From NCBI GenBank assembly GCA_022827625.1, contig JAJEIE010000019.1, positions 186,001 through 250,000 of the forward strand: a DNA stretch of 64,000 nucleotides. The letters run 5' to 3'. Positions within the stretch are counted from its first letter, which is position 1. Every line of letters begins with the position of its first letter. Shown in pieces: positions 26,563 through 34,899 of this stretch. The notes under the pieces were generated by a model. The model searched no databases. It was given only the letters and a program-made list of their open reading frames with translations, and was not told where the DNA came from. This DNA is from Candidatus Poribacteria bacterium (GTDB lineage Bacteria > Poribacteria > WGA-4E > WGA-3G). The position numbers and the translations under genes were made by a program.

Positions 26563-27471
26563 ATGAAAATAGTTTTATTGGGCAACAATCAGTTTGCTGT
26601 CTCGGTTGCTTGGGGTTTGTGCCAATTAGAGGCGGTGCGTGAGGTCGCCTTTGTGTCAGATACGGCATCAAGCAAAAATAGATTTATTCATGCAAAAGAA
26701 GCCGCACCGGCGAGTCTTCGAGATCTCGTGGAGGCGAATGCATTAAGCGCAAGTGATACCGCAATTTCTGTTTACAACTCGTTAGAGGGATTGTCTAATG
26801 CAGATGTTGTTGTTTTGCTACCACCGATGGGACAATCCGGTTTCCGGTCGCCTCAAGCGTCCAAGACAACGGGCATAGCATTTGCGAGGGGTTTCGTTCC
26901 GGGAATCCAGCAGTATGCGTCGGATGCCAAAATCTTGGTAGCGGCATCTCCTGCGAATTATATTGCTGCGTGGATATATCAGGCACTCGGTACTGGACAG
27001 GTTATCGGTCTTGGAAACGGTGCTGCCACTGCACACCTGACTGCTGCAATTGCGAACCACATCAAAGTTTCAGTGAAAGATGTGATGGCTTTGACTATCG
27101 GGAGCGATCAAGAGACATACCCGCTTCCACAATACTGCCGGGTCAATGGTATTCCAATTGCCCAACTAATGCCTGACGCTGACATCGAACATCTCCGTGA
27201 AGCAGTCTCACAACGTTGTCCATATACAACGGACACCGGATATACGCTAATCAGTCACATTTTGCAAGTCGTTTCAGCCATCGTACTTGATAGAAATCGG
27301 GTGATGAGTGTTGGGACCCGTGTCTCAGCCGGATTGACATCGGTTTACTTGAATGTTCCAGCGAAAGTTGGGTGTGATGGTGTTACTGACATTGTGCCGC
27401 TGGCATTGGCGGCAGAACAGCGTGAACAGTTCAAAAAGTTGGTCGCTCAGAGTGCTGCAGACCAGCCCTAA
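26563..27471 (+). CDS. Malate/lactate dehydrogenase-fold protein, catalytic residues changed
   Basis: Protein of 302 residues with the layout of the LDH/MDH superfamily: a Rossmann start (MKIVLLGNNQFAVSVAWGL, glycine motif degenerate), an ADVVVLLPPM strand, VAASPANYIAAWIY in place of the NP(V/A)D segment, VIGLGNGAATAHL in place of the DSARF region, and LTIGSDQETYPLPQYCRVNGIPI in place of GEHGDS. The catalytic His of GEHG appears replaced (GSDQ). It may therefore bind NAD(P) or another ligand without dehydrogenase activity (inference). It follows the 934-residue gene by 10 bases. Confidence 0.65.
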   Translation: MKIVLLGNNQFAVSVAWGLCQLEAVREVAFVSDTASSKNRFIHAKEAAPASLRDLVEANALSASDTAISVYNSLEGLSNADVVVLLPPMGQSGFRSPQASKTTGIAFARGFVPGIQQYASDAKILVAASPANYIAAWIYQALGTGQVIGLGNGAATAHLTAAIANHIKVSVKDVMALTIGSDQETYPLPQYCRVNGIPIAQLMPDADIEHLREAVSQRCPYTTDTGYTLISHILQVVSAIVLDRNRVMSVGTRVSAGLTSVYLNVPAKVGCDGVTDIVPLALAAEQREQFKKLVAQSAADQP

Positions 27472-27582
27472 GACAACTGGCAACTATGGTAGATTTTAAA
27501 ATTAATGAGATACGCTGCACCACTGAGTAGGGGTGAGATGTCTATTTATTTTTTCACTTCGCTATAAACAACCTCCTTCTTA

Positions 27583-27612
27583 ACTGACAACTGGTAACTG
27601 ACAACTGACAAC
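27583..27612. repeat. Tandem ACTGACAACT-type repeat
   Basis: Four near-identical copies of a 10-base unit (CTGACAACTG, GTAACTGACA, ACTGACAACT) end 9 bases before the XdhC start. Related units occur before mlaF, before the NuoI-like gene and after the MT-A70 gene. The remainder of the gap 27472-27621 is unremarkable. Confidence 0.55.
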
Positions 27613-27621
27613 TATTAAAAG

Positions 27622-28731
27622 ATGCGAGAAATATACCAGAAAATCCCAGAGTTAATTGAAGCCTCTCAAGTCGGTGCCTATTGTACCGTCGTGGAAACAA
27701 AAGGGTCAACGCCACAAAAACCCGGCTCAAAACTGCTAATTCTGCCCAATTTGCGAAATGTGGGTACCCTCGGCGGTGGATGTGTCGAAGCGGAAGCACG
27801 CCGACAAGCGATTGGGTTGATGCAAGGCGGGATGCCGCGACTGCTTGAGTTTCAATTGGATAGCGATTACGGTTGGGACGATGGTCTCATCTGCGGTGGG
27901 AACATGAAAATCTTCATTGATCTGCCGAAAACGTCCGCCGAAGCCGAGATGTTTGAACGTCTCCAAGCACTCAATGAAGAAAAAGTCCCGCTCGTCTGTG
28001 CCACAATTGTAGCCAGTGAAAAGCAGGGCGTAGAAGTCGGGATGAAAATGATCTTTGCCAACAATGGTGAACGCATCGGAACGTTGGGAGATGCGGCTTT
28101 GGAGACTGCGATTGAGGAGAAAACTGATGGCGTCCTTAAAGACAACCGCGCCGTGCTGTTTCGAGAAAACGAGACAACCGCTGTCTTCTTAGAACCTTTA
28201 CAACCGCGACCCACGCTGCTGATTGCAGGCGCAGGGCATGTCGGTCAGGCACTTTGTCATCTCGGTAATTGGTTAGATTTTGATGTTGTTATTGTTGATG
28301 ATCGCGCCGACTTCGCTTCCGCTGAGCGGTTGCCAGAAGCGGACAACATTATCGTCGGCGATATTGAAACGGAACTCCGAAATTATCCGATTACGCCACT
28401 CACCTATGTCGTGATTGTCACCCGTGGGCATCAGCACGATGAGTCGGCACTCCACGCCGTTGTTGAATCGGATGCCCGTTATATCGGTTTAATAGGCAGC
28501 CGCCGCAAGATTAAACTGATATTTGACGATTTGCTGGATGTTGGAATCCCCACAGAGAGACTCCAGCGGGTTTATGCCCCTGTTGGTCTCAATATCAACT
28601 CAAAAACCGTGCCGGAAATTGCTGTGAGCATTGCATCGCAGCTCATCCAGATCCGTAACGCCGCTGAAGACGTTCAGACTTTTGACGCACAACCAGAGAG
28701 AATGCCTACGGTTAAAGTCGCAGGAGCATAA
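27622..28731 (+). CDS. xdhC: XdhC/CoxI family protein
   Basis: XdhC-type protein of 369 residues. The N-terminal XdhC_CoxI domain shows STPQKPGSKLLILP and GTLGGGCVEAEARRQA (about 28-60), and a Rossmann domain with LLIAGAGHVGQAL begins near residue 202, ending RKIKLIFDDLL and APVGLNINSKTVPEIAVSIASQ. Family members bind molybdenum cofactor and insert it, usually sulfurated, into xanthine dehydrogenase-type enzymes. No molybdenum hydroxylase is in the window. The start lacks a ribosome binding site because a tandem repeat abuts it. Confidence 0.88.
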   Translation: MREIYQKIPELIEASQVGAYCTVVETKGSTPQKPGSKLLILPNLRNVGTLGGGCVEAEARRQAIGLMQGGMPRLLEFQLDSDYGWDDGLICGGNMKIFIDLPKTSAEAEMFERLQALNEEKVPLVCATIVASEKQGVEVGMKMIFANNGERIGTLGDAALETAIEEKTDGVLKDNRAVLFRENETTAVFLEPLQPRPTLLIAGAGHVGQALCHLGNWLDFDVVIVDDRADFASAERLPEADNIIVGDIETELRNYPITPLTYVVIVTRGHQHDESALHAVVESDARYIGLIGSRRKIKLIFDDLLDVGIPTERLQRVYAPVGLNINSKTVPEIAVSIASQLIQIRNAAEDVQTFDAQPERMPTVKVAGA

Positions 28732-28733
28732 AT

Positions 28734-29087
28734 ATGAATGATGTTCATGTGAAAGAGGACAAATTTTATAACCTCTCCGAAGTCATTGGGGCTGTGAAGA
28801 AGACGCTTGATCTTGTTAGTGAGAAGTCTCATAAGCACAACGAACTTCGTTATTCATCCACGGATGTTTATTGGCTCTTGTATGATATGCTCCAGTATAT
28901 CAATAGGAATGTCCCTGGTGAATTTTCACTACTCCAAATCCGAAAAGGGGTTTACCGAGTCAGATATGCAGCTGAAGATAAGGCAAAACAGAGGTCGAGC
29001 AGGAAACTCAAGGAAGAGGTGAACCAGACAGCACGGTATCTTGAAGAATTGACCGGCAGGCGACCCCCGTGGGGTGAAAAAGAGTAA
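28734..29087 (+). CDS. Hypothetical protein (117 aa)
   Basis: Unrecognised basic protein of 117 residues, two bases after xdhC, with AGGAG 7 bases before the ATG inside the xdhC end. It looks helical in the first half (YSSTDVYWLLYDMLQYINR), followed by a basic strand GVYRVRYAAEDKAKQR and a charged helix to the end GRRPPWGEKE. No motif points to a function. It is followed 20 bases later by a membrane protein. Confidence 0.65.
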   Translation: MNDVHVKEDKFYNLSEVIGAVKKTLDLVSEKSHKHNELRYSSTDVYWLLYDMLQYINRNVPGEFSLLQIRKGVYRVRYAAEDKAKQRSSRKLKEEVNQTARYLEELTGRRPPWGEKE

Positions 29088-29107
29088 GTGTCTCTAAGGA
29101 GAAATCT

Positions 29108-29875
29108 ATGGCAGTCATAGATTGGCTAAACACGAACAATGGTGCTATAATAGGGATTGCTACTGTTGTACTTGTAGGCGTTACAATCTGTTATACCTAT
29201 TTAACGTGGAGGCTATTAAAAGCTAACGACACACCTGAAATTGCAATTTCCCTACGTCCCCATGAAGCATATATCCACTGTGTTATGCTTTGCATAGAGA
29301 ATATAGGAACAGGAGCAGCCCGTAATATCCGATTCCAAACAGACCTTTCTTTTAAACCTGATGGAGAGAGAGCTCTTGAACAGGTTGGCTTTCTCAAAAA
29401 TGGCATTGACTACCTTGGACCGAAGGAAAACATTGAACATTTTCTGGTGAGTGTAATAGGCAAATTAGATAAACTAAAAGAGACCCCCCTTGAAATCGGT
29501 GTTACTTATACGAGTTCGGTGAAATTGAAACGTAGGCACGAGCGCACTTTCTGTCTTGATTTTGGAGAAGATGAAGGTTTGGCGACAGTCGGAAAATCGC
29601 CGCTTTTTGAAATAGCCAAAGCTGCAAAAGATATCCAAAAGGATGTCCGCCACGTTACGACTGGTTTCCGTAAACCTGTAATTCTCACAGAGCCATTGTC
29701 TAAGCATCACCTCGGAAAGCATGTCAGTACTTTGGAAATTCGGATAGATCGACTCCCAAGCGAAATTCAACAAGAGATTCTGCGAGAATTGGACATTGTT
29801 GTCAGCAAACGGGAGCAGGAAGTCGCAGAAAAAGAAAAGAATGTACAGGCAGAAACGGGCAACAATTCATCATGA
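29108..29875 (+). CDS. Hypothetical membrane-anchored protein (255 aa)
   Basis: Unrecognised protein of 255 residues with one N-terminal transmembrane segment (about 12-32, GAIIGIATVVLVGVTICYTY). The next about 125 residues form a likely beta-sandwich domain (EIAISLRPHEAYIHCVMLCIENIGTGAARNIRF), as in many membrane-anchored periplasmic or cytoplasmic hypotheticals. The tail after about 205 is helical and charged with a Glu/Lys coiled end. AAGGAG precedes the ATG. It lies directly upstream of a PIN toxin pair but is not itself a known toxin or antitoxin. Confidence 0.65.
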   Translation: MAVIDWLNTNNGAIIGIATVVLVGVTICYTYLTWRLLKANDTPEIAISLRPHEAYIHCVMLCIENIGTGAARNIRFQTDLSFKPDGERALEQVGFLKNGIDYLGPKENIEHFLVSVIGKLDKLKETPLEIGVTYTSSVKLKRRHERTFCLDFGEDEGLATVGKSPLFEIAKAAKDIQKDVRHVTTGFRKPVILTEPLSKHHLGKHVSTLEIRIDRLPSEIQQEILRELDIVVSKREQEVAEKEKNVQAETGNNSS

Positions 29876-29891
29876 AAATGAGGTGAAATCA

Positions 29892-30122
29892 ATGGCAATT
29901 ACAATTTATATCCACGCTGATGATCATTCTTCATTTGAGATTTCTGACGGTATGGAGGAAACCTCAACGGATAACAATCAACGGTTATCACTTGAAGAAT
30001 TCGATGCTTTGGCAGATAAATTGGCAGACCTGTCTATGAAAATTGACGGTCCTGATGCTCAACCATTATCCGATTATGCGATGAGCCGCGAAAGCATATA
30101 TGAAGATTACCCAAAATTATGA
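29892..30122 (+). CDS. Probable antitoxin of a PIN-domain pair
   Basis: Small acidic protein of 76 residues. The start at 29892 has GAGGTG 7 bases upstream; a longer reading from 29796 would overlap the previous gene. The sequence is acidic with a helical centre (RLSLEEFDALADKLADLSMKI), similar in size and charge to VapB-type antitoxins, and its stop overlaps the PIN gene by 4 bases (ATGA), as usual in such pairs. No DNA-binding motif is plain, so autoregulation is uncertain. Identification rests mainly on the partner. Confidence 0.6.
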   Translation: MAITIYIHADDHSSFEISDGMEETSTDNNQRLSLEEFDALADKLADLSMKIDGPDAQPLSDYAMSRESIYEDYPKL

Positions 30123-30562
30123 TTTATCTGGTTGATACCAATGTTTTGTTAGGATTTTCGTATCCTACCGATCCACGTTATCCAATTGTTCGACCTGCTG
30201 TACGTGAATTGTTAGCAAAAGGTCATCAACTACAGACGACATCGCAAAATTTCGCGGAATTCTGGAACGTTTCAACTCGACCAACTCCTCAAAATGGTTT
30301 TGGACGCACACCATCAAGCACAAATCAACTCTTGAAATACCTTGAAGAACTTTTCCTTCTGCTACCAGATTCACCTGATGTTTATCTGGAATGGAGACGA
30401 CTTGTTGTGGCTTATAGTGTGTCAGGCGTTCAGGTCCACGACGCTCGGTTGGTTGCTACGATGATTTTCCATGACGTAACACACATCTTGACTTTTAATA
30501 CGCAGGACTTTACTCGCTATAGACGTGAAGAAATTATTGCTATTAATCCAGAAGCAGTTTAA
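30119..30562 (+). CDS. PIN-domain toxin (VapC-like)
   Basis: PIN-domain protein of 147 residues. Acidic residues expected for the metal site are visible: D6 in IYLVDTNVLLG, E in NFAEFWNV (about 43), D in VQVHDARLVATM and the last D in TFNTQDFTRY. In family members such a domain cuts tRNA or rRNA and is neutralised by a small partner. Here the partner is the 76-residue gene that overlaps by 4 bases. It ends 13 bases before a PhyH gene. A target cannot be inferred. Confidence 0.82.
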   Translation: MIYLVDTNVLLGFSYPTDPRYPIVRPAVRELLAKGHQLQTTSQNFAEFWNVSTRPTPQNGFGRTPSSTNQLLKYLEELFLLLPDSPDVYLEWRRLVVAYSVSGVQVHDARLVATMIFHDVTHILTFNTQDFTRYRREEIIAINPEAV

Positions 30563-30575
30563 AGGAGACTACTTT

Positions 30576-31472
30576 GTGAAAAAAGAACCTAAAGTAACAA
30601 TTAAAGACATTGAAATGTCCGTAGGCGCGTTAAATGTCCAAAAAGCCGCGGACATCTTTGAAGAACACGGATGCCTTGTCGTCCGCGGGTTAATGAAACC
30701 CTACATTAAAGCAATTCATCAGGACATTGAGGCTGCCGCAGCAGAATCCCTATCACGCCTTGACGAGGCAGAACAGATTGTTGAAGGGTGGCGTACGCCG
30801 AATGGCACGCTGTTCCTTCCGGCACCAGAAGGCTACAAACGCGATAAACAGATTATGGTGTTGGCGGTGAATTATCAGACGAGTGCGGCGTTTTTCCAAT
30901 CTGCTTTTGACGAAACTGCAGCCGATATTGTTGAGGCAATCTTGGGACCGAATGTGGAGATATTTGGTAACGGACAGTGCCTTTATAAAGAACCCGTTGG
31001 TGGACATCCGAAGCATCTACATCAGGATTCCGCGTATTTTGAACACCGTTATCAAGGACCGGTTGGTATTCTGAACTACGTTGTGGATACGGATTTGGTG
31101 AATGGTGCGTTACACGTCGTACCGGGTTCGCATCAACTCGGGCAGCTCAAGCATATTGATACGTTCTCACACCTCGGTCTGGAGGAGGATGAGTGGCCCT
31201 GGGAGAGCGCACTCCCAGTCGAAGGCAAAGCGGGTGATTCAATCTTCTTTAACGTCAAGACGATCCACGGTTCCAAACAGAATATGTCCGACAAACCGCG
31301 TCCGGTTTTCATTAACCGTTACCGTCGCACAGACGACTTTGTAGTCATCGGTGGGACAACGACAACAAACCGGGCAGAAGCCGAGAAGCGTGCCGCGGCG
31401 GCTGAGGAAGCGAAGAAATCTAATAGTGATCGAGGCTTGATGTTGCGAGGATTCCGTCCGTTTGAGGCATAG
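30576..31472 (+). CDS. Phytanoyl-CoA dioxygenase (PhyH) family protein 1
   Basis: Iron(II)/2-oxoglutarate-dependent oxygenase of 298 residues. The facial triad is LHQDSAYF (H-x-D) and a distal His in TIHGSKQN; an Arg in PRPVFINRYRR fits the 2-oxoglutarate site. The C-terminal tail is Ala/Glu-rich. GTG at 30576 with AAAGGAG 8 bases upstream is the best start; an in-frame ATG 51 bases upstream lies inside the toxin gene. Substrate unknown: PhyH relatives hydroxylate lipids, ectoine or small metabolites. The window has four more PhyH genes. Confidence 0.86.
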   Translation: MKKEPKVTIKDIEMSVGALNVQKAADIFEEHGCLVVRGLMKPYIKAIHQDIEAAAAESLSRLDEAEQIVEGWRTPNGTLFLPAPEGYKRDKQIMVLAVNYQTSAAFFQSAFDETAADIVEAILGPNVEIFGNGQCLYKEPVGGHPKHLHQDSAYFEHRYQGPVGILNYVVDTDLVNGALHVVPGSHQLGQLKHIDTFSHLGLEEDEWPWESALPVEGKAGDSIFFNVKTIHGSKQNMSDKPRPVFINRYRRTDDFVVIGGTTTTNRAEAEKRAAAAEEAKKSNSDRGLMLRGFRPFEA

Positions 31473-31505
31473 TGGAAAAAATAAAATGAACAGATGTCCT
31501 CTGCC

Positions 31506-31922
31506 CTATAATTGATACAGCATCAGGTAGATAATTACGCCTGTTACCGAGACATACAGCCAGATCGGAAAGGTAATCTTCGCGATGCGGCGGTGTGCGT
31601 CAAACCGTTCACGCCACGCCAAGTAGAGTGTCCGCAACGCCAGTGGCACTATCACAAACGCCAAGATAATATGCGAGATGAGGATGGTAAAGTAGACCGG
31701 ACGCATCCATCCCTGCTTTGTAAACGGTTTCGATCCGGCGTGATAGTGATAGATGACATAGCAGATAAGAAAAAGCACAGACACGCCAAAAGCGGCGAGC
31801 ATGCAGTTTTTATGTGCTGTAATCTTCCGTTGACGGATTTGCACGTATCCGGTCAGCAGCAGGATGCCGCTGATTGTGTTTAGTGTCGCATTGACCGTTG
31901 GTAGGTCTGAGATCTCAAGCAC
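31506..31922 (-). CDS. DUF420 membrane protein
   Basis: Integral membrane protein of 138 residues with about four hydrophobic segments. The pattern NTISGILLLTGYVQIRQRKITAHKNCMLAAF and ISHIILAFVIVPLALRTLYLA matches DUF420, a family that includes CtaM/YozB, needed for assembly of aa3-type oxidase in some Gram-positive bacteria; that role is not shown here. Conserved His residues of the family are present (AHKN, YHYHAG, SHII). It stands alone, facing the neighbouring PhyH genes. Confidence 0.8.
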   Translation of the reverse strand: MLEISDLPTVNATLNTISGILLLTGYVQIRQRKITAHKNCMLAAFGVSVLFLICYVIYHYHAGSKPFTKQGWMRPVYFTILISHIILAFVIVPLALRTLYLAWRERFDAHRRIAKITFPIWLYVSVTGVIIYLMLYQL

Positions 31923-31973
31923 GTTTTCCTCCTATGTACTCGCTTCGGCACAACGGAGTGTGCCTGCTACTTT

Positions 31974-32852
31974 CTAACGGGGCCACCGATAGGCTTGTGC
32001 ACCTTTTGAATTCTCTAACGCAAATACCCACCGTTCACACCACGTCTTATATTCCGTTTTACCCGCTTCTGGTCGCAAACGACTCCGCATGAGAAATGCA
32101 GGGTAGAAGGGTCTCCCTGTTGGTTGATAGACATCGTGATAACGCAGGTCAAAACTCCATCGGATGCTGTCTGACTCGTTCGGTTTCGCACTGTGAAGCG
32201 TGTAGTTATGGAACAAGATAACACCACCTGCCCGGATGGGCAACGGTTTGGGTGTAAGGTTAGAGGGTTGATTTTCCGGTAGCACTGCTAACCCGCCTGA
32301 TGTCCAATCGTGCTTGAAAAGCCCCTTCTTATGACTACCCGGCAGCACTTGTAAGCATCCGTTTTCCAACGTCGCATCTACAATCGGAATCCAGACCGTT
32401 AGCATGAAGTAGGGGTCGGTATCGGGCCAGCACACACCTGCGTCCTGATGCCAAGGTGTGGGTCCCCGCTGTGAACTCTTTATTGGTAAGACAGCACGGA
32501 TATGTTGAATGGGGTTGCAGATAATCTCGGAACCGACAAGAGATTCTGCGATGTCAAGGATTTTCGGATTCTTCAAAAAGTTAAACGTCGCCTCACCGCG
32601 CGCCTGCATAATATCGAGATTTGCTGTTATCTCCTGTGCCTCATTCGCAAGATGAAGCAGCCGCTCCGTGAAGGATTTATCAGTGTATGTGTCGCGAACC
32701 TTCCCTTCTGCGTGCAATTTCTCGGCGCGTTCTGCGATAATTCGGCTGTATTCGTCGATAACAGGACCCAGATCGGTTTCATCAAGCGCATCTTCGAGCA
32801 GTAGGTAACCGTTGTCGTGAAAGAACGAAATTTGAGATTCGGTTAAACGCAT
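31974..32852 (-). CDS. Phytanoyl-CoA dioxygenase (PhyH) family protein 2
   Basis: Protein of 292 residues with the iron motif WHQDAGVCWPD, a distal His in NYTLHSAKPN and a following Arg in IRWSFDLRYHDVY. All three metal ligands are intact. The N-terminal LTESQISFFHDNGYLLLED is a common PhyH start. AAGGAGG lies 9 bases before the ATG. The next PhyH gene ends 24 bases upstream on the same strand, so they form a pair and may share a transcript. Confidence 0.88.
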   Translation of the reverse strand: MRLTESQISFFHDNGYLLLEDALDETDLGPVIDEYSRIIAERAEKLHAEGKVRDTYTDKSFTERLLHLANEAQEITANLDIMQARGEATFNFLKNPKILDIAESLVGSEIICNPIQHIRAVLPIKSSQRGPTPWHQDAGVCWPDTDPYFMLTVWIPIVDATLENGCLQVLPGSHKKGLFKHDWTSGGLAVLPENQPSNLTPKPLPIRAGGVILFHNYTLHSAKPNESDSIRWSFDLRYHDVYQPTGRPFYPAFLMRSRLRPEAGKTEYKTWCERWVFALENSKGAQAYRWPR

Positions 32853-32876
32853 AATTGCGTCCTCCTTGCGTTGTGC

Positions 32877-33680
32877 CTATCCCCACCGTTGTTCTGGCGG
32901 ATCAAAGACAAACCCGTGAAAAAACTTCCGCTGTTCGGGTGAAAGTTGCTCGTTATAGAAATCTTGAGGATAGCCCCAATGTTCTTGCGAAGCGATCATC
33001 CAGGGATGCTCGTAGGCATAATAGAGCATTTCCCGGCATCCTTCTGATTTGGTAAAGATACCAGCAGAATGCCAGACGGCATTATGGAATAGAATAGCAC
33101 TCCCCGGTGGTGCGCAGACTTCAAGTGCCCCCGGATATTCATAAGGATACCTTAAGTCTTCATGGTTTGGGTCATACATTGCTGTGTGGCTCCCCGGAAT
33201 GAGCCACAAATTCCCCTGTCCGCCCGCTGTCATATCTGTCAGATAATAACCGATTTTGAGTTGCAAAAACGGTATTGGACGCAGGTTTCGGTAGCCTTCG
33301 TCGTGTCCGTCGATGTGCCATCCCATCAGACGTTCCTTTAAATCCGAAGCGTGTTCAACGATGGCATCCGATGCGTGGTGGTGGGGCATCTTGTTGAGCA
33401 GCCCTGTGACATACGGCAGGATGGGTTGCCAATCCAGGAGTTCCAAGAATGCTGGATGATCACCGAGTATATAGAAGATACGGGTGCTTTTCTCGCCGTG
33501 GATGTGGGTCATACCGGTTTCGGTTCCCCCTGTCTCCTCACGTTCTCGCCGCTTCTCAATGACTTCAGCAAGAGCACTTCTGAGCGTTGCAACGTGTGAG
33601 ACGGTAAGAAAATTTTCCAGAACGAGGTAGCCGTTATTTTCAAAGAAAAACTTTTCGGCATCAGTCAATTCGTGTGACAT
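32877..33680 (-). CDS. Phytanoyl-CoA dioxygenase (PhyH) family protein 3
   Basis: Protein of 267 residues with the iron motif GWHIDGHDEGY (H-x-D), a distal His in HNAVWHSAGIF and a nearby Arg (GCREML). The start LTDAEKFFFENNGYLVLENFL is typical. GAGGA precedes the ATG by 11 bases. It is transcribed ahead of PhyH protein 2 and 64 bases after an amidohydrolase gene on the same strand, so the three may form one catabolic unit. Confidence 0.88.
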   Translation of the reverse strand: MSHELTDAEKFFFENNGYLVLENFLTVSHVATLRSALAEVIEKRREREETGGTETGMTHIHGEKSTRIFYILGDHPAFLELLDWQPILPYVTGLLNKMPHHHASDAIVEHASDLKERLMGWHIDGHDEGYRNLRPIPFLQLKIGYYLTDMTAGGQGNLWLIPGSHTAMYDPNHEDLRYPYEYPGALEVCAPPGSAILFHNAVWHSAGIFTKSEGCREMLYYAYEHPWMIASQEHWGYPQDFYNEQLSPEQRKFFHGFVFDPPEQRWG

Positions 33681-33744
33681 ACAGTAAATCCTCTTTTTTC
33701 GCTGGCGAGGTTCTCAGGAATCTCGCTTTTCGGTTTCTCGGATT

Positions 33745-34716
33745 TTACCTTAAATCGAACAATTTTATAGCGTTTTCACTAAAAATTCGTGCTGTATCGG
33801 CTTCAGAGATAGGCATCTCCTCAATCAAACCGACAAATCGTGGCATATCCACCCACGGATGGTCTGTTCCAAACAGCAGCCGATCCGCGCCAGAATATTC
33901 ATAAGCGTATTGTAATGATTCTACCGATGGCGACACGGTATCCAGATAGATACGTTTCAGATACGCGCTTGGAGGTTGTGTGATATTCTCTCTGGCTCTA
34001 CCGAGAACCTCAGTTTGGTGATCAATCCTGCCACTCATATAGGGTAGAATACCGCCGACATGCGGCATTACGATTTGTAGGTGAGGGTGACGTTCAAGAA
34101 TTCCACTCAGAATTAGTCGTAACAGGGCAAAACTATTGTCCACTTGTAACCCCATCATACCGATCATCCAGTGGTCTTTGATGGCTTCCCCCCACGTTGG
34201 CACAGTCGGGTGCATCACAATAGGCATCTGTAGCGTTTCAGCGTATGTATAAACCGGTTCAAATTCTGGTGTGTCAACGGGTTTCCCACCGATATGAGAA
34301 TAGAGCATGATCCCACGGAACCCGAGTTGTTTGACCCGATCCATCTCTGTTATGGCTTCATCTGGATTTTGCCACGGCAGGCACGCCAATCCTGCGAATC
34401 GATCTGGATGAGCATCCACAAGTGCGGCGATGGCATTGTTGATGGCTTGCGCACCTCTGTTTCCTAATTCAGGCACAAGCATGCAGGGTGGCGGTATATT
34501 GGTGGTGAGCAGCGCCATGTCAACACCCGCTGCGTCCATGTCCTGAAGTTTACGTTTCGGATCGTAGGCTTCGTCTTGTAGGCGAAATGTTTGGACATCG
34601 CCGTACGTAACGACAGCCTCGCTGCCCCTACGTATAACTTGCGGAGGGTGTGGGTTCTGCGCCAGGATTTCGATATAGGCTTTTGGAAATATGTGGCTCT
34701 GACAATCAATTCGCAT
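33745..34716 (-). CDS. Amidohydrolase family protein (ACMSD-like)
   Basis: Metal-dependent hydrolase/decarboxylase of 323 residues. The TIM-barrel metal site appears as RIDCQSHIFP near the start (a change from the usual D-x-H), MHPTVPTWG, MPHVGGILPYM and LLFGTDHPW, with DH at the final acidic position. This layout is typical of ACMSD-type decarboxylases and related amidohydrolases that act on cyclic or aromatic acids. The ATG at 34716 has no ribosome binding site; TTG at 34728 is possible. It is the first of three genes with two PhyH oxygenases. Confidence 0.82.
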   Translation of the reverse strand: MRIDCQSHIFPKAYIEILAQNPHPPQVIRRGSEAVVTYGDVQTFRLQDEAYDPKRKLQDMDAAGVDMALLTTNIPPPCMLVPELGNRGAQAINNAIAALVDAHPDRFAGLACLPWQNPDEAITEMDRVKQLGFRGIMLYSHIGGKPVDTPEFEPVYTYAETLQMPIVMHPTVPTWGEAIKDHWMIGMMGLQVDNSFALLRLILSGILERHPHLQIVMPHVGGILPYMSGRIDHQTEVLGRARENITQPPSAYLKRIYLDTVSPSVESLQYAYEYSGADRLLFGTDHPWVDMPRFVGLIEEMPISEADTARIFSENAIKLFDLR

Positions 34717-34843
34717 TTTTTGAGTCAAAGATATGTCATGTTTATATTTTCTTTAGTATGCCATGTCTAACCCTTTTTTATCAAGGAATCTTTTTCAGAC
34801 AAAAACACACCTCTTCCTAATCCGTCCTGCTCCCGAAAAAAAC

Positions 34844-34872
34844 TTGAATCTTACGGCTTGTAATGCTATCAT
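34844..34872 (+). promoter_or_regulatory. Extended -10 promoter of the secreted cohesin/dockerin gene
   Basis: TTGAAT (34844-34849) and TATCAT (34867-34872) with a 17-base spacer and TGC before the -10 box, 28 bases before the ATG at 34900. Confidence 0.6.
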
Positions 34873-34899
34873 TTCATAAAAAAGAAAGACAAACGAACG

